From Oricola cellulosilytica (GTDB lineage: Bacteria; Pseudomonadota; Alphaproteobacteria; Rhizobiales; Rhizobiaceae), in the NCBI RefSeq assembly GCF_019966575.1, contig NZ_JAINFK010000006.1:184347-248346 (forward strand): a stretch of 64,000 nt of DNA. The letters run 5' to 3'. A program made the translations under genes and the position numbers. Shown piece by piece: positions 36,214 through 50,740 of this stretch. Each line of letters opens with the position of its first letter. The stretch's first letter is position 1. The notes beneath the pieces were generated by a model. The model was not told where the DNA came from. It worked only from the letters and a program-made list of their open reading frames with translations, and made no database searches.

Positions 36214-37773
36214 AATAGTGCCCGGGGGTTTCGACGTGACATCATAGACGACGCGGTTGATGCCGCGGACTTCGTTGATGATGCGGGTGGCTGTGTTGCC
36301 GAGGAAGCTCATGTCGTAGTGGTAGAAATCCGCTGTCATGCCGTCGACGGACGTGACCGCCCGCAATGCGCAGACGAATTCGTAAGTCCGTCCATCGCCC
36401 ATGACGCCGACGGTCTGTACCGGAAGCAGAACGGCAAACGCCTGCCAGATCGCATCGTACAGCCCGGCCTTGCGGATCTCGTCGAGATAGATCGCGTCCG
36501 CCTCCTGAAGGATGCGAATCTTCTCGCGCGTGACACCGCCGGGACAGCGGATGGCGAGGCCAGGGCCGGGAAACGGATGCCGGCCGATGAAATGGTCCGG
36601 CAATCCGAGTTCCTTGCCAAGCTCGCGGACCTCGTCCTTGAACAGTTCCCGCAGCGGCTCAACGAGCTGCATGTTCATGCGTTCGGGCAGGCCGCCGACA
36701 TTGTGGTGGCTCTTGATCGTGACCGACGGTCCGCCGGTGAACGACACGCTTTCGATCACGTCCGGATAAAGAGTACCCTGGGCGAGAAAATCGGCGCCGC
36801 CGAGCTTTCGCGCCTCCTCTTCGAACACCTCGATGAACAACCGGCCGATCGTCTTGCGCTTTTTTTCAGGGTCGGCTTCGCCCTCGAGCGCGCCGATGAA
36901 CGTGTCGGCGGCGTCGACATGGACGAGATGGAGATTGTAGTGCTCGCGGAACATCGCAACAACCTCCGCAGCCTCATTCATCCGCATCAGGCCGTGGTCG
37001 ACCAGCACGCAGGTGAGGCGGTCGCCTATCGCCTCGTGGATCAGCAGCGCAGCGACGGATGAATCCACCCCGCCTGACAGCGCGCACAACACGCGGCCAT
37101 CGCCGACCTGCTCCCGGATCGCGGCAATGGCCTGGTCCTTGTAGGCGGCCATCGTCCAGTCACCCTTCAAGCCTGCAATCTTGTGAACGAAATTGGAGAG
37201 CAGCTTCGCGCCGTCCGGCGTGTGCACGACCTCGGGGTGGAACTGCACGGCGTAATATTTGCGCGCTTCGTCGGCGGTGGCGGCCAACGGGGCATTCTGC
37301 GACGAACCGATCACCTCGAAACCGTCCGGCAATTTCGTCACGCGGTCGCCATGACTCATCCAGACCTGGTGGCGCTCGCCGGTGCTCCACACTCCGTCGA
37401 AGAGCGGGCTGGAAGCGTCGACCTGCATATAGGCGCGGCCGAATTCGCGGTGATGCCCGCCTTCGACCTTGCCGCCCAATTGCTCGGCCATGACCTGTTG
37501 GCCATAGCAGATGCCGAGCACCGGAACACCGCTGTCGAAGACGATCTGCGGCGCGCGCGGGCTGCCGATATCGGTGGTCGAGGCTGGGCCGCCCGACAGG
37601 ATGACAGCTTTCGGCTGGAGCCGCTCGAAGCCCTCGGCGGCGGATTGAAACGGCACGATCTCGCTGTAGACCCCGGCCTCGCGAACGCGACGTGCGATCA
37701 ACTGCGTAACCTGCGAGCCGAAGTCGATGATGAGGACGGTGTCGGGGTGCTGGATAAGGTCGGAAACGCTCAT
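36202..37773 (-). CDS. guaA: GMP synthase (glutamine-hydrolysing)
   Basis: The 523-residue enzyme makes GMP from XMP. The N-terminal class I amidotransferase has the nucleophile in GICYGQQ (Cys89) and His179/Glu181 in QFHPEV; the ATP pyrophosphatase domain has SGGVDSS at 233-239; and the C-terminal dimer domain includes [14 protein letters not shown] and ends PPGTIEWE. Full length and intact despite the att site at its 3' end. Confidence 0.98.
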   Translation of the reverse strand: MSVSDLIQHPDTVLIIDFGSQVTQLIARRVREAGVYSEIVPFQSAAEGFERLQPKAVILSGGPASTTDIGSPRAPQIVFDSGVPVLGICYGQQVMAEQLGGKVEGGHHREFGRAYMQVDASSPLFDGVWSTGERHQVWMSHGDRVTKLPDGFEVIGSSQNAPLAATADEARKYYAVQFHPEVVHTPDGAKLLSNFVHKIAGLKGDWTMAAYKDQAIAAIREQVGDGRVLCALSGGVDSSVAALLIHEAIGDRLTCVLVDHGLMRMNEAAEVVAMFREHYNLHLVHVDAADTFIGALEGEADPEKKRKTIGRLFIEVFEEEARKLGGADFLAQGTLYPDVIESVSFTGGPSVTIKSHHNVGGLPERMNMQLVEPLRELFKDEVRELGKELGLPDHFIGRHPFPGPGLAIRCPGGVTREKIRILQEADAIYLDEIRKAGLYDAIWQAFAVLLPVQTVGVMGDGRTYEFVCALRAVTSVDGMTADFYHYDMSFLGNTATRIINEVRGINRVVYDVTSKPPGTIEWE

Positions 37774-37951
37774 GACGAGCGCTTAGGCCAATGCGCGGGA
37801 GGATGCAATTGCCCGCTCCGGGAGCATTCGCTGTTTCCCCAACCGGGGATGACAGCCGCCCGCCGAAATATGTGCGGCGGGGCGGAACGAAGGCGACCGG
37901 TGAGCCGTTCTCGAGATGTCCCAGCCCCACAACCTCCAGGGAGAGACCATC

Positions 37952-38440
37952 ATGGCAATCAAGGACCTTAACGACTTGTTCGAGCACACGCTCGAAGACA
38001 TCTATTTCGCGGAAAACCACATCCACAAAAGCCTGCCCAAGATGATCGAGAAGAGCACGAATGCTTCATTGAAGAAGCTCTTCAAGGACCATCGAACGGA
38101 AACCGAAGGCCAAATCGAACGGCTCAAGAAAGTGTTCGACGTGATCGGCAAGAAAGCTTCGGGCGAGGAATGCCCGGCGATCGAAGGCATCGTAAAAGAG
38201 GCCGAGGAACTGATCGACGAAATCAGCGACGCCGAAACGCTCGACGCCGCGCTGATCGCGGCTGCCCAGGCCGTAGAACATTACGAAATCACCCGCTATG
38301 GGACGCTTCTGACCTGGGCGGAAGTGCTCGGCCACGACGAGGCGATCAATCTGCTTCGGGACAATATCGAGGAAGAAAAGAGCGCCGATTCCAAGCTGAC
38401 CCGGCTCGCCGAGGACAAGCTAAACCAGAAGGCCGCGTAG
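37952..38440 (+). CDS. DUF892 ferritin-like protein (YciE/YciF family)
   Basis: From the ATG at 37952 (CAGGGAGAGACC upstream) the 162-residue protein is all helical: LNDLFEHTLEDIYFAENHIH, LFKDHRTETEGQIERLKKVF and AAQAVEHYEITRYGTLLTWA carry the Glu and His residues of a ferritin-like di-metal site. Family members are stress-induced; the precise function is not known. Confidence 0.9.
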   Translation: MAIKDLNDLFEHTLEDIYFAENHIHKSLPKMIEKSTNASLKKLFKDHRTETEGQIERLKKVFDVIGKKASGEECPAIEGIVKEAEELIDEISDAETLDAALIAAAQAVEHYEITRYGTLLTWAEVLGHDEAINLLRDNIEEEKSADSKLTRLAEDKLNQKAA

Positions 38441-38463
38441 GCCGTCTCCGAAGACCAGCCTCG

Positions 38464-38490
38464 GGCCCCGCTCAGCGAGCGGGGCCTTTT
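38464..38490 (+). terminator. Rho-independent terminator
   Basis: GGCCCCGCT (38464) and AGCGGGGCC (38478) form a 9-bp perfect stem with loop CAGCG, followed by TTTT. It ends the DUF892 transcript and lies between convergent genes. Confidence 0.9.
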
Positions 38491-38504
38491 CGTGCCGCTA
38501 GTTT

Positions 38505-39119
38505 TCATTCCAGCGACAGCAAACCATCCCGCATCGCGGCCTCTACCAGATCGACAGCAGCTGCCAGCTTCTCGTCGATGACGTGCAGATATTGCGTCCA
38601 GTCATCGAAATGATGGAGGTCTGCGGCGCCGTCCGAGACGCCGCGCAGACCAACAAGAGGCACGTCGAAGGTCATGCAGGCGCGCAGGATCGCGAAGGTC
38701 TCCATATCGACCATGTCCGCGTCGATGCCATCATAGGCGGCGCCGGATACGATGTTCGCCCCGGTCGAGAGGCGCGCCGATGGAATTCCGTCAATCGAGA
38801 ACGGAAGCGCCACTTCGGCCGGAAGGTCGAGAAACGGCGTCCGGCCCTTTTCAAAGCCCAGCGGCGAGGCGTCCATGTCGCGATAGCCGACGCCTGCAAT
38901 CTGATAGACCTCCGCCTGTTCGAGCGTGCGCGAGCCCGCCGAACCGAGCGAAAAGACGATGTCGGGACGACTGCCGGCCAGCGCGCGGGTCACATTGACC
39001 GCGGCCTCGACCGGTCCGACACCGCAGATCAGCGGCATGAAGCGGGATTTCAGATGATCGCCATACTCGGCATCGGCGGCCATGACGTAGAGAATTCGCG
39101 CTCCGGCCACCGTCTTCAT
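38505..39119 (-). CDS. Nucleosidase, MTA/SAH nucleosidase family
   Basis: A 204-residue protein of the phosphorylase/nucleosidase fold: ICGVGPVEAAVNVTRAL, IVFSLGSAGSRTLEQAEVYQ, DMVDMETFAILRACMTFDVP (the catalytic-site Met-Glu) and LVGLRGVSDGAADL. It probably cleaves methylthioadenosine or S-adenosylhomocysteine. It is shorter than E. coli Pfs. It follows the thioesterase gene by 3 bp. Confidence 0.82.
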   Translation of the reverse strand: MKTVAGARILYVMAADAEYGDHLKSRFMPLICGVGPVEAAVNVTRALAGSRPDIVFSLGSAGSRTLEQAEVYQIAGVGYRDMDASPLGFEKGRTPFLDLPAEVALPFSIDGIPSARLSTGANIVSGAAYDGIDADMVDMETFAILRACMTFDVPLVGLRGVSDGAADLHHFDDWTQYLHVIDEKLAAAVDLVEAAMRDGLLSLE

Positions 39120-39122
39120 GGA

Positions 39123-39569
39123 TCAATCCCTGATGTTGGCGCGGCCGTGGATTGCCATCAGGGTGGCGGTCATGGTCGCGATCTTCTTCTCGGCGCCGTC
39201 CCGGAGGGCGAATGCCGCGCCATCGGAAACGGTGATCGTACGGCCGGGTTTGACCACCGTGCCGACGAAGCGGAAGCGATCGCCTTCCGCCGGCGCAAGC
39301 AGATTGACCTTGAACTCGATCGTCAGAATCCCCGCATCGGGCGTCATGGTGCTCAGCGCTGCGTATCCGCAGGCAGAATCAAGCACGGCGGCGACAATGC
39401 CACCATGCAGAAAGCCGTGTTGCTGGGTTAGCTTCAGATCATAGGGTACGACGATTTCGACTGATCCGGCACCGACCGCGTCCAGCACAGCGCCGATGGT
39501 GCGCATCGCCGGCTGGCGCGAAAAGCTGTCCTGGATGCGCCGGGTTACATCGTCCGTCAATTCAGCCAC
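39123..39569 (-). CDS. PaaI-family hotdog thioesterase
   Basis: The 148-residue hotdog-fold protein has TQQHGFLHGGIVAAVLDSAC, the substrate-site segment HGGxxAxxxD of PaaI thioesterases, followed by ILTIEFKVNLLAPAEGDRFR. It likely hydrolyses an acyl-CoA; the substrate is not evident. It sits between the RsmB-like gene (4 bp upstream) and the nucleosidase gene, probably in one operon. Confidence 0.85.
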   Translation of the reverse strand: MAELTDDVTRRIQDSFSRQPAMRTIGAVLDAVGAGSVEIVVPYDLKLTQQHGFLHGGIVAAVLDSACGYAALSTMTPDAGILTIEFKVNLLAPAEGDRFRFVGTVVKPGRTITVSDGAAFALRDGAEKKIATMTATLMAIHGRANIRD

Positions 39570-39573
39570 CGGG

Positions 39574-40860
39574 TCACCCGTTGCGCTGCATTACCGCGAA
39601 GAAAAAACCATCCGTTCCTGTCGCGCGCGGGGTGAGCGTGATGCACTTCATGTCCGCCGACCAAGGCTGCGGCTTGTCGAAACCAAACAGTTCCTGCCAC
39701 ACTTCGCCCGCCGAGAGAAGCTCATAGTCCGCATGCCGGTCACCGAAGGCGTATACCTGGTGCTCGTTTTCCTGCGGAAACACCGAACAGGTGACGTAAA
39801 CGAGAAACCCGCCCGGCCGAACATATTTGCTGGCGGCATCGAGCACCGAAGCCTGCTCCCCCAACCGCTTCTCAAGCGAGGAAGGCTGCAACCGCCACTT
39901 CGCGTCCGGATTGCGCCGCCACGTCCCGGAACCGGTGCACGGCGCATCGACAAGCACGCGTTCCATCCGGTTTTCGAGACCAGACAGGTCGGCGTCGGCT
40001 GCATGCACCTGAACATTGCGCGTCTCAGCCCGCTTCAGGCGTTCGAAGATCGGCGCCAGCCGAGACTTGTCCGCATCCCAGGCGTGAACCTGACCCTTGT
40101 TCTCCATGGCGGCGGCGAGCGCAAGCGTCTTGCCGCCGGCGCCGGCGCAGTAATCGAATACCTGCTCGCCCGGTCTCGGAAACACCAGATCGGCAACAAT
40201 CTGGCTGCCTTCGTCCTGAACCTCGAACCAGCCTTTCTGGAAAGCCGGTTCGACTTGCACGTTCGGGTGCCGCGAGGCACCCTTCCCGGCGGCGATGCGA
40301 AGGCCATGCCGCGCAATCGGCGTATCCTTGGCGCCGGCCTTCGAGAGCTGCTTGCGGACCTTCTCCCGGTCGGCCTTCAGGGTGTTGACGCGCAAATCGA
40401 GCGGCGCGCGCTCGGAAAGCGCCGCCGCCTCGGCGACCCATTCGTGATCGAAATTCTCCTCGAAGAAATCCGCGGTCCAGTCGGGAACGTCGGCTTCGAC
40501 ATAGGGCGCCGCGAAGGCGAAATCGCGTTTCAGCGCCGAGGCAAGCGCGTCTTCGGGGATCTTGGGCGCGAACCGGTCTTCAGCGAAGGCCTCGCGCATC
40601 TGGGCAAGACTAACGGACCACTGACGCCAGAGGGTTCCAAAAGCGAGTGACGCGGGCGAATCGTCAGCCATCAAATGAGCGGTTGAGAGCTTCTTGCGAA
40701 GAGCATCGTGGACAAGATTGCCAATTACGGCACGGTCGCCCGATCCGGCGAACCGGTGCGCAAGGCCCCAGTCCTTCAGCGCATCGGCCACAGGACGGCG
40801 TCTTGTCTCGATGTCCTGCAGCACCTCGATAGCTGCACCGACCCGTCCGCCGAGGCGCAT
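39574..40860 (-). CDS. RsmB/NOP family rRNA cytosine-5 methyltransferase
   Basis: The 428-residue protein has an N-terminal NusB-like helical part (DRAVIGNLVHDALRKKLS), an AdoMet loop VFDYCAGAGGKTLALAAAME, and the two catalytic cysteines in VLVDAPCTGSGTWRRNPDAK and VYVTCSVFPQENE. These enzymes methylate a cytosine of 16S rRNA. The neighbourhood with guaA and guaB is common in rhizobia. Confidence 0.9.
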   Translation of the reverse strand: MRLGGRVGAAIEVLQDIETRRRPVADALKDWGLAHRFAGSGDRAVIGNLVHDALRKKLSTAHLMADDSPASLAFGTLWRQWSVSLAQMREAFAEDRFAPKIPEDALASALKRDFAFAAPYVEADVPDWTADFFEENFDHEWVAEAAALSERAPLDLRVNTLKADREKVRKQLSKAGAKDTPIARHGLRIAAGKGASRHPNVQVEPAFQKGWFEVQDEGSQIVADLVFPRPGEQVFDYCAGAGGKTLALAAAMENKGQVHAWDADKSRLAPIFERLKRAETRNVQVHAADADLSGLENRMERVLVDAPCTGSGTWRRNPDAKWRLQPSSLEKRLGEQASVLDAASKYVRPGGFLVYVTCSVFPQENEHQVYAFGDRHADYELLSAGEVWQELFGFDKPQPWSADMKCITLTPRATGTDGFFFAVMQRNG

Positions 40861-40932
40861 GGAATTTGCTCCGCTTGAAAACTCCAGCGTGGTTACAGAG
40901 GGGACGGGATGTTGGCAAGGCAGAGACGGCGC

Positions 40933-41094
40933 TCAAGGCGTGAAGTGGACGCCGATATAGTATGGCCAGACGATCAGCGCCCACAGCCCTTTCCAGAAGG
41001 TCAGTTGAAGAAAACCGATGGTGAACAGCCAGCCGGCGAACCAGATGAGGCCAAGTCCGCCGTGCTGCTCGATCCGGATGCGCTGCTTTTCCAT
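40933..41094 (-). CDS. Small membrane protein, function unknown
   Basis: From the ATG at 41094 (GGGAGGACC upstream) a 53-residue protein with one or two hydrophobic segments (GLGLIWFAGWLFTIGFLQLT, WALIVWPYYIGVHF). A longer frame to 41175 has a hydrophilic extension and no better ribosome site. Short proteins like this are common beside rsmB in rhizobia, but I know no function. Confidence 0.7.
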   Translation of the reverse strand: MEKQRIRIEQHGGLGLIWFAGWLFTIGFLQLTFWKGLWALIVWPYYIGVHFTP

Positions 41095-41182
41095 GGGCGG
41101 TCCTCCCGATTGCTCTTGTTGCGTACGCTCGCCATCCAACGGGAACGGAATGAAAGGCGCATTGTCCGGGATCAAGACGCAA

Positions 41183-41213
41183 GAAAGCCGGCGCGGGTGA
41201 AGCGCCGGCTTTC
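41183..41213 (-). terminator. Rho-independent terminator of katG
   Basis: GAAAGCCGGCGC and GCGCCGGCTTTC form a perfect 12-bp stem with a 7-base loop, followed on the minus strand by a T-rich stretch (TTTCTTG). It is 28 bases after the katG stop. Confidence 0.85.
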
Positions 41214-41240
41214 GGTGGTCCGGGACGTTAAAGGCGTGGA

Positions 41241-43647
<2,407 letters not shown>

Positions 43648-44619
43648 ATGATCACGTTGAAACAGATGCACTATTTCGACGCGCTGGCGCGGGCGCTGCA
43701 TTTCGGCAAGGCCGCGTCCGCGGTCAATATCAGCCAGCCGGCGCTGTCGGCCCAGATCATGGACATGGAGGGCCGCCTGCAGCGGAAGCTGGTCGAACGA
43801 CGGCGCGGAAAGGTGGTGCTGACGGAGGCCGGGCAGCACCTTCTACCAAGGATCCGCAGCATCCTCGGCGACGTGCAGGGCCTGGAGGAAATGCTGCTGA
43901 AAGACCGCGGATTGCTGGCCGGGCGTCTGCGGATCGGCATGATCCCGACGATCGCACCCTATCTGCTGCCGAAACTGATACCCCGCCTGCAAGCAGAATA
44001 CCCGAAACTCGAACCCAAGGTGCGCGAGACGATTACCGAAACGCTCGTGGGAGAACTCATCGACGGTACGCTCGATGTTGTCGTGGCGGCGGAACCGATC
44101 GGCGATCCCGGCCTGCATGTCGAGCACCTGTTCCGGGACCGGTTTTTCATCGCAAGCTCGGCAAACAGCGCGGATGTTCTTTCATCGCCGCTGAATCAGG
44201 ATCAGGTCGTGGTGGAGAGGCTGCTGCTGCTCGACGAGGGGCATTGCCTCCGCGATCAGGCGCTTTCCGTCTGCGGCCCGGAAACCGAGCGGCGGCTTGT
44301 CAATTTTGGGGCCACATCGATGACCACGCTCCTCGAGATGGTGGCGCACGGCATGGGTCTGACGCTGCTGCCCGAAATCGCAATCGCCTCGGTCAGAGCG
44401 AATCTTCGCTCCATCGCGATCACGCCGTTTGCCGACCCCATGCCGCATCGCGATATCGCGCTCTACTGGCGCAAGACGACCGAACGCCGCGGCGACTTCG
44501 AGGCCTTCGCCAATCTGCTCCGGGCGACCGCGTTCGAACTGCTCGACGGGGAAACCGGCGCCCCGCTTTCACCGAAAGGTGAAGGGACCGGGGCACATAG
44601 CGACACATTCGCCGACTAG
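43648..44619 (+). CDS. oxyR: Hydrogen peroxide sensor OxyR (LysR family)
   Basis: The 323-residue regulator has the LysR helix-turn-helix (LHFGKAASAVNISQPALSAQ) and, in the effector domain, LLLLDEGHCLRDQALSVCG with Cys200 and Cys209, aligned with the redox pair Cys199/Cys208 of E. coli OxyR. The pair identifies it as OxyR, not a generic LysR protein. The divergent katG is the natural target. Confidence 0.95.
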   Translation: MITLKQMHYFDALARALHFGKAASAVNISQPALSAQIMDMEGRLQRKLVERRRGKVVLTEAGQHLLPRIRSILGDVQGLEEMLLKDRGLLAGRLRIGMIPTIAPYLLPKLIPRLQAEYPKLEPKVRETITETLVGELIDGTLDVVVAAEPIGDPGLHVEHLFRDRFFIASSANSADVLSSPLNQDQVVVERLLLLDEGHCLRDQALSVCGPETERRLVNFGATSMTTLLEMVAHGMGLTLLPEIAIASVRANLRSIAITPFADPMPHRDIALYWRKTTERRGDFEAFANLLRATAFELLDGETGAPLSPKGEGTGAHSDTFAD

Positions 44620-44652
44620 TTCTTCCAGTTTTTTGGAGAAAGGAACATTCCC

Positions 44653-45780
44653 ATGCGCCTCACGACGATTTTTATGGCGTTATCGCTTTCAGCAGCCCCC
44701 TTCGGGGCGGGTGCCTTCACGATCGAAGGGACGAACGGAACGGTTCTCGAAGCATCCGAAATCGCCGAGTTCAACGAGCCCTGGGCGCTGACCTTCCTGC
44801 CAGACGGCACAATGCTCGTGACCGAGAAGAGCGGAACACTGCTGCACGTTACGCAGGAGGGAGGGAAAACAAAGGTCGACGGGCTGTGGGACGTGGCCTA
44901 CGGCGGACAAGGCGGCCTGGGGGACGTGATCCTCCATCCGGCCTTCGCCGAAAACGGCCTGGTTTATGTCTCCTATGCCGAGGCATCCGAGAATGGTTCG
45001 ACCATCGGTGCTGCGGTGGTACGGGCGACGCTCAACACCTCCGGCGGCCGACCGACGCTGACCGGGGTCGAACGAATCTGGACGCAGGTACCGAAGGTTC
45101 GCGGCCAAGGCCATTATTCTCATCGAATGGCGTTCGGTCCCGACGGGATGTTGTTCATCACTTCCGGCGACCGTCAGAAAAAAAGCCCCGCACAGGACTT
45201 CGAACAAAACCTCGGCAAGATCGTCAGGCTCAACGACGACGGTTCGGTTCCACCGGACAACCCCTGGCAGGAACGCGGCGAACTGGCGAAGCAGTTCTGG
45301 ACCGCCGGACACCGGAATCTCCTCGGCATCGCGTTCGACGGCGAAGGGCGCTTGTGGACGCATGAGATGGGTCCGCGCCACGGGGACGAACTGAACCTCA
45401 TTACTGCCGGCGAAAATTACGGATGGCCGCTGGTCTCAAACGGCGACAACTATTCGGGCATTCCGATCCCGGATCACGATACGCGCCCCGAATTCAATGC
45501 GCCCGAAGCCTTCTGGGTCCCCTCTATCGCGCCAGCGGGCCTCGTGATCTACGACGGTGACGCCTTCGAGGGCTGGGAAGGCGACGCGCTGATCGGCGGG
45601 CTCGTCTCGGAAGCGCTGATCCATGTCGATCTGGAGGGCGAAACTGCGGCTGAAGCCGAGCGCTTCGCGTGGGGGAAACGCATCCGGGAGGTCGAGCAGG
45701 GTCCCGGCGGGGCGCTCTGGGTGCTTGAGGACAGGGCAGGCGGACGACTGCTCAAGCTCGAGCCGGCGGATGCAGGCTAA
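44653..45780 (+). CDS. PQQ-dependent sugar dehydrogenase (soluble, Asd/YliI family)
   Basis: The 375-residue protein has a signal peptide ([20 protein letters not shown]), then a six-bladed propeller: [98 protein letters not shown]. It should oxidise aldoses in the periplasm with PQQ. AGAAAGGAAC precedes the start. No pqq genes are in the window. Confidence 0.88.
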   Translation: MRLTTIFMALSLSAAPFGAGAFTIEGTNGTVLEASEIAEFNEPWALTFLPDGTMLVTEKSGTLLHVTQEGGKTKVDGLWDVAYGGQGGLGDVILHPAFAENGLVYVSYAEASENGSTIGAAVVRATLNTSGGRPTLTGVERIWTQVPKVRGQGHYSHRMAFGPDGMLFITSGDRQKKSPAQDFEQNLGKIVRLNDDGSVPPDNPWQERGELAKQFWTAGHRNLLGIAFDGEGRLWTHEMGPRHGDELNLITAGENYGWPLVSNGDNYSGIPIPDHDTRPEFNAPEAFWVPSIAPAGLVIYDGDAFEGWEGDALIGGLVSEALIHVDLEGETAAEAERFAWGKRIREVEQGPGGALWVLEDRAGGRLLKLEPADAG

Positions 45781-45786
45781 ATCCGC

Positions 45787-46200
45787 TCAGTTGAGCGCCA
45801 ACCTCCAGGCAAACAGTATCCACATCGCCGCGAGGATGAAGAACCCGGCGATGAAAACGCGGCGGCGGATCATAATCTTGTTGGTCGTTACGTGGACCAA
45901 TGCATGACCGATCCGCGAAAGCGCGAAAAGCCAGGCGAGCGCCACCGTCACCGCATCCACCGACGACGTCTGATAAAGCGCGAGGCAAACAACGTAGAAA
46001 AGCACAGGCAGTTCGAACTGGTTCTCGACGTTGCGCGCCGCCGACGCGCTCAGTTCCGGATCCTTGGGGATCTTGAAATCCTGCCCCCGGGCTTCTCCGG
46101 CCCTTATTGCGCGGACCCTCCGCATGCTCATCACCACGTACACTCCGTAGGTCAAAGCGATCTGCGCGATCACCGGCCAGAATATGGCTGTCTGTTCCAT
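45787..46200 (-). CDS. MAPEG-family membrane protein
   Basis: A 137-residue protein with four hydrophobic segments; ARNVENQFELPVLFYVVCLA is the characteristic MAPEG motif, and ALSRIGHALVHVTTNKIMIR follows. MAPEG proteins include glutathione transferases in eukaryotes; bacterial roles are mostly unknown. The start at 46200 (GAGGGGAAC upstream) is preferred to 46245. Confidence 0.85.
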   Translation of the reverse strand: MEQTAIFWPVIAQIALTYGVYVVMSMRRVRAIRAGEARGQDFKIPKDPELSASAARNVENQFELPVLFYVVCLALYQTSSVDAVTVALAWLFALSRIGHALVHVTTNKIMIRRRVFIAGFFILAAMWILFAWRLALN

Positions 46201-46269
46201 GTTCCCCTCAACCCGCCGATTGGCGATCCCCGATAGGCAGCTCACGGCATGCCGAAATCATCCGTAGCT

Positions 46270-47946
<1,677 letters not shown>

Positions 47947-48660
47947 TTAGCCGTTCCCGCGAAAATCCTTCGCAAGAATATAGAGCTCCACCGATTCAGC
48001 GCGCGAGGCCGCTGGCTTGACATGCGCCACCGATTTGAAGTTGCGCTTCAACAGATCGAGAAGGTCCTTTTCGGTGCCGCCTTGGAAGGTCTTCGCCAGG
48101 AAATGGCCTCCGGGTTTCAGCGTCTTGACCGCAAAATCGGCCGCGACCTCGCACAGATGCATTGTGCGTAAATGGTCGGTGTTGCGATGGCCGATCGTCG
48201 GCGCGGCCATGTCCGACAGGACAACGTCCGGCGGCCCGCCAAGGGCCTCGAGCAGCCGCTCCGGCGCGTCGTCGTCCAGAAAATCCGTCTGGAGGATCTC
48301 GACCCCGGGCATCGTGTCCATTTCCAGATAGTCGATCGCGGCGATGCGCTTGTCGGCGTCGGTCGAGCCGACACGCCCTGCGGCGACCTGGCACCAGCCG
48401 CCCGGCGCCGCACCAAGATCGATCACCCGGTCGCCCTTTTTCAGAAGACCATGCCTGTCGTCGATCTCGATCAGCTTGTAGGCGGCCCGAGAGCGCATGC
48501 CTTCGGCTTTCGCGCGCTGCACGTAAGGATCGTTGATCTGACGCTCTATCCAGCGGCGCGAGGAATTCTTCAGTCCCCGTCCCTTCTTGACCCGCTGGTT
48601 GATGCTTCTCCCGCCACGGCCCGACGATGCGCCGCCGCGGGGCGGTTTCCTGCCGCTCAT
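47947..48660 (-). CDS. rlmE: 23S rRNA 2'-O-methyltransferase RlmE
   Basis: From the ATG at 48660, which overlaps the stop of the phosphatase gene by 4 bp, the protein has 237 residues. [59 protein letters not shown] and [12 protein letters not shown] carry the K-D-K-E catalytic set of RrmJ/FtsJ. It methylates the ribosomal A-loop uridine. A glycine/arginine-rich N-terminal tail precedes the domain. Confidence 0.93.
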   Translation of the reverse strand: MSGRKPPRGGASSGRGGRSINQRVKKGRGLKNSSRRWIERQINDPYVQRAKAEGMRSRAAYKLIEIDDRHGLLKKGDRVIDLGAAPGGWCQVAAGRVGSTDADKRIAAIDYLEMDTMPGVEILQTDFLDDDAPERLLEALGGPPDVVLSDMAAPTIGHRNTDHLRTMHLCEVAADFAVKTLKPGGHFLAKTFQGGTEKDLLDLLKRNFKSVAHVKPAASRAESVELYILAKDFRGNG

Positions 48661-50291
48661 CGCCGGCTCCAGCGCGAGCGGTTGCGATACGGATTGGCGC
48701 CCCTGCGCCAAGCTCCGTCCGATGCCATCATTTCCGTCAACAACCCTTCTCGCAACCCGCGGTCAGCTACGCGCAGGCGCTTGCTCGGCCAGACACGGCG
48801 AATGGCCTCAAGGATCGCGCAGCCCGCCAGAACCAGATCGGCCCTGTCGGCACCGATGCACGGATTGGCGACACGCTCCTCGAACGACCACGAGAGAAGC
48901 CGCGCGTTCATGGCGTCCACTTCGTCCGAGCTCATCCACAGACCATCAACCCGCCGCCGGTCATAACGCGGCAGATCAAGATGGATTCCGGCAAGCGTGG
49001 TCACCGTCCCGGATGTGCCGAGCAGGTGGAACCCGTCATTGCCGACGCGGTCGGCAAGCCTGTCGCGGTCCTTGAAGGCTAGGAGCATGTCCGTCGCGTA
49101 GTCGGTCATATCGCTGAAGATCTGCCCGGTGACATGGTGGCCGCCGAATTTTTCCGACAAGGTGACGACGCCGATCTTGAGTGAAGTCCACGCAACGATA
49201 TGATCCGCCAGACGCCGGCTCCGGCGATCCTTGACATCGACCAGTGCGATTTCCGACGAACCGCCGCCGATGTCGAACAAGACCACAGAATCGGTTTCGC
49301 GACCCACCAGCGAACTGCAGCCGCTGACCGCGAGCCGGGCCTCGGTTTCACGATCAACGATTTCGAGATCCAGGTCGGTTTCGGTTCGCACACGCTCCAG
49401 GAACTGAGGGCCGTTTGCCGCCGATCGGCAGGCTTCCGTCGCGATCAGCCGGGTGCGGCGAACCGGCTTCGACCGGAGCTTGTCGCGGCAGACCCTGAGC
49501 GCATCGACAGCGCGATCCATCGCCAACGGGTTGAGCTCGCCGGTACGCGAGAGGCCTTCCCCCAGCCGGACAATCCGCGAAAAGGCGTCGACCACGCGAA
49601 ACTGTCCCGGCCGCGTCGGCACGGCGACGAGCAGCCGGCAATTGTTGGTTCCCAGATCCAACGCGGCATAAAAGTCCGGCGTCGCCGAGGCGGGCGGGCG
49701 CGATGCGGGGCCCGACGAGGGTCCCGGGTTCGGGGCGGGCGCCTGCAATCCCAGCGAGGCCTGCGGCGCGATTCCGGACTGGGGTGCGGAGGCATGGGCC
49801 GCCATACTGACCGGCTGGCCGGTTTTCCGACCGCGCCGTCGGCGCTTGCGCCGGACAGGAGGCTCATCCGTCTTTCCGGCTTTCGGCTGCGCGACCCCAT
49901 GCGCCGGGCCGGTCACCTGTGGGCCAGCGGCCTGTTCGGCGCCGGATGGCGGCGTGGCGGCATGCGCCGCCCGGGACGCGCCGCGCCGTCTTCGGCGCCG
50001 CTTGCGCCCACGCTTTTCCTTATGATGGTCGAGACTTCCGTCATGCACTGGCGCACCGTTCTGGCGCCCGTCCCCGCCGCCTTCTCCAGGCGACGCGGAA
50101 TGCCCGGTACCGCTTTCGGCCGCGCTGCCCTTCCTCGGGCTGCCACCGCCGCCGACACCGCCCGAAACCGCCCGGCTCGGGTCGGTTTCAGGTCCGGAGG
50201 GCCCCGATCCGGATGCGAAGGCATCCGCTTCGGCGTCCTTCACCGCTGTTCCCTTCCTGCGCCGCGCGGCCAAAAACGGCGCTGCAGGCAC
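48657..50291 (-). CDS. Ppx/GppA family phosphatase with long disordered N-terminus
   Basis: The 544-residue protein carries its catalytic domain from about residue 207: [57 protein letters not shown] and [15 protein letters not shown]. These are the ASKHA motifs of exopolyphosphatase and pppGpp phosphatase. The first ~205 residues are low complexity: glycine/serine-rich, then arginine-lysine clusters ([11 protein letters not shown] and [10 protein letters not shown]), which could bind RNA or polyphosphate. It precedes and overlaps rlmE. The exact start is uncertain. Confidence 0.85.
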   Translation of the reverse strand: MPAAPFLAARRRKGTAVKDAEADAFASGSGPSGPETDPSRAVSGGVGGGGSPRKGSAAESGTGHSASPGEGGGDGRQNGAPVHDGSLDHHKEKRGRKRRRRRRGASRAAHAATPPSGAEQAAGPQVTGPAHGVAQPKAGKTDEPPVRRKRRRRGRKTGQPVSMAAHASAPQSGIAPQASLGLQAPAPNPGPSSGPASRPPASATPDFYAALDLGTNNCRLLVAVPTRPGQFRVVDAFSRIVRLGEGLSRTGELNPLAMDRAVDALRVCRDKLRSKPVRRTRLIATEACRSAANGPQFLERVRTETDLDLEIVDRETEARLAVSGCSSLVGRETDSVVLFDIGGGSSEIALVDVKDRRSRRLADHIVAWTSLKIGVVTLSEKFGGHHVTGQIFSDMTDYATDMLLAFKDRDRLADRVGNDGFHLLGTSGTVTTLAGIHLDLPRYDRRRVDGLWMSSDEVDAMNARLLSWSFEERVANPCIGADRADLVLAGCAILEAIRRVWPSKRLRVADRGLREGLLTEMMASDGAWRRGANPYRNRSRWSRR

Positions 50292-50415
50292 ATGTCATTT
50301 GCTGTTGGAGGGAACCTACCAGCGCTCGACGGATTTACCAAGCGCATTCGTGCGGTCAACGGTTTGCATTTTTCGGCGCGACCCTCTATATCGCCGGTCT
50401 CGCAAGGCGAGTTGT

Positions 50416-50489
50416 TGGGGAATAGGTTAACGGTAGACCCACGGACTCTGACTCCGTTAGTCCTGGTTCGAATCCAGGTTCCCCAGCCA
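50416..50489 (+). tRNA. tRNA-Gln (anticodon CTG)
   Basis: Acceptor TGGGGAA pairs with TTCCCCA; the anticodon stem ACGGA/TCCGT encloses loop CTCTGAC with anticodon CTG; the T arm is CCTGG-TTCGAAT-CCAGG; discriminator G and encoded CCA follow. The cloverleaf is complete. Its 3' end is partly duplicated at 50741. Confidence 0.95.
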
Positions 50490-50664
50490 GTCACCTTAAG
50501 TTATTGATATAACTAGCTTTTCTCCCTAAATAGTGGCGAGAATTCAAAGGCATGCGGCCTTCCGGCGCAAACTGAGACTACGTTTTCGCCGCCAAATATG
50601 CCCTGAATCGCCGAAAGTCTCTGTCGGCCATTTCAGGACTGACAGTTTGCTAAATCAGCATCGG
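50466..50664. repeat. Direct repeat unit 1 after tRNA-Gln
   Basis: From the tRNA T arm onward, TAAGTTATTGATA, AATAGTGGCGA, TCAAAGGCAT, CGCCTGAATCGCCGAAAGTC-like and GACAGTTTGCTAAATCAGCA stretches recur in unit 2 at 50741. The period is about 275 bases. No gene is seen in 50490-50987. Confidence 0.75.
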
Positions 50665-50740
50665 CAGCACATCGGCAAATGTTCGTCTAAACAAGCCAAA
50701 TTTTACAAACAGAGACTGGTTCGCAGTTGGTGAGACGAAG

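Noticed and set aside
50533..50733. A 66-codon frame in the tRNA-Gln repeat region
   Set aside because: It falls within the direct repeat, is not preserved in the second copy, and has no ribosome site.
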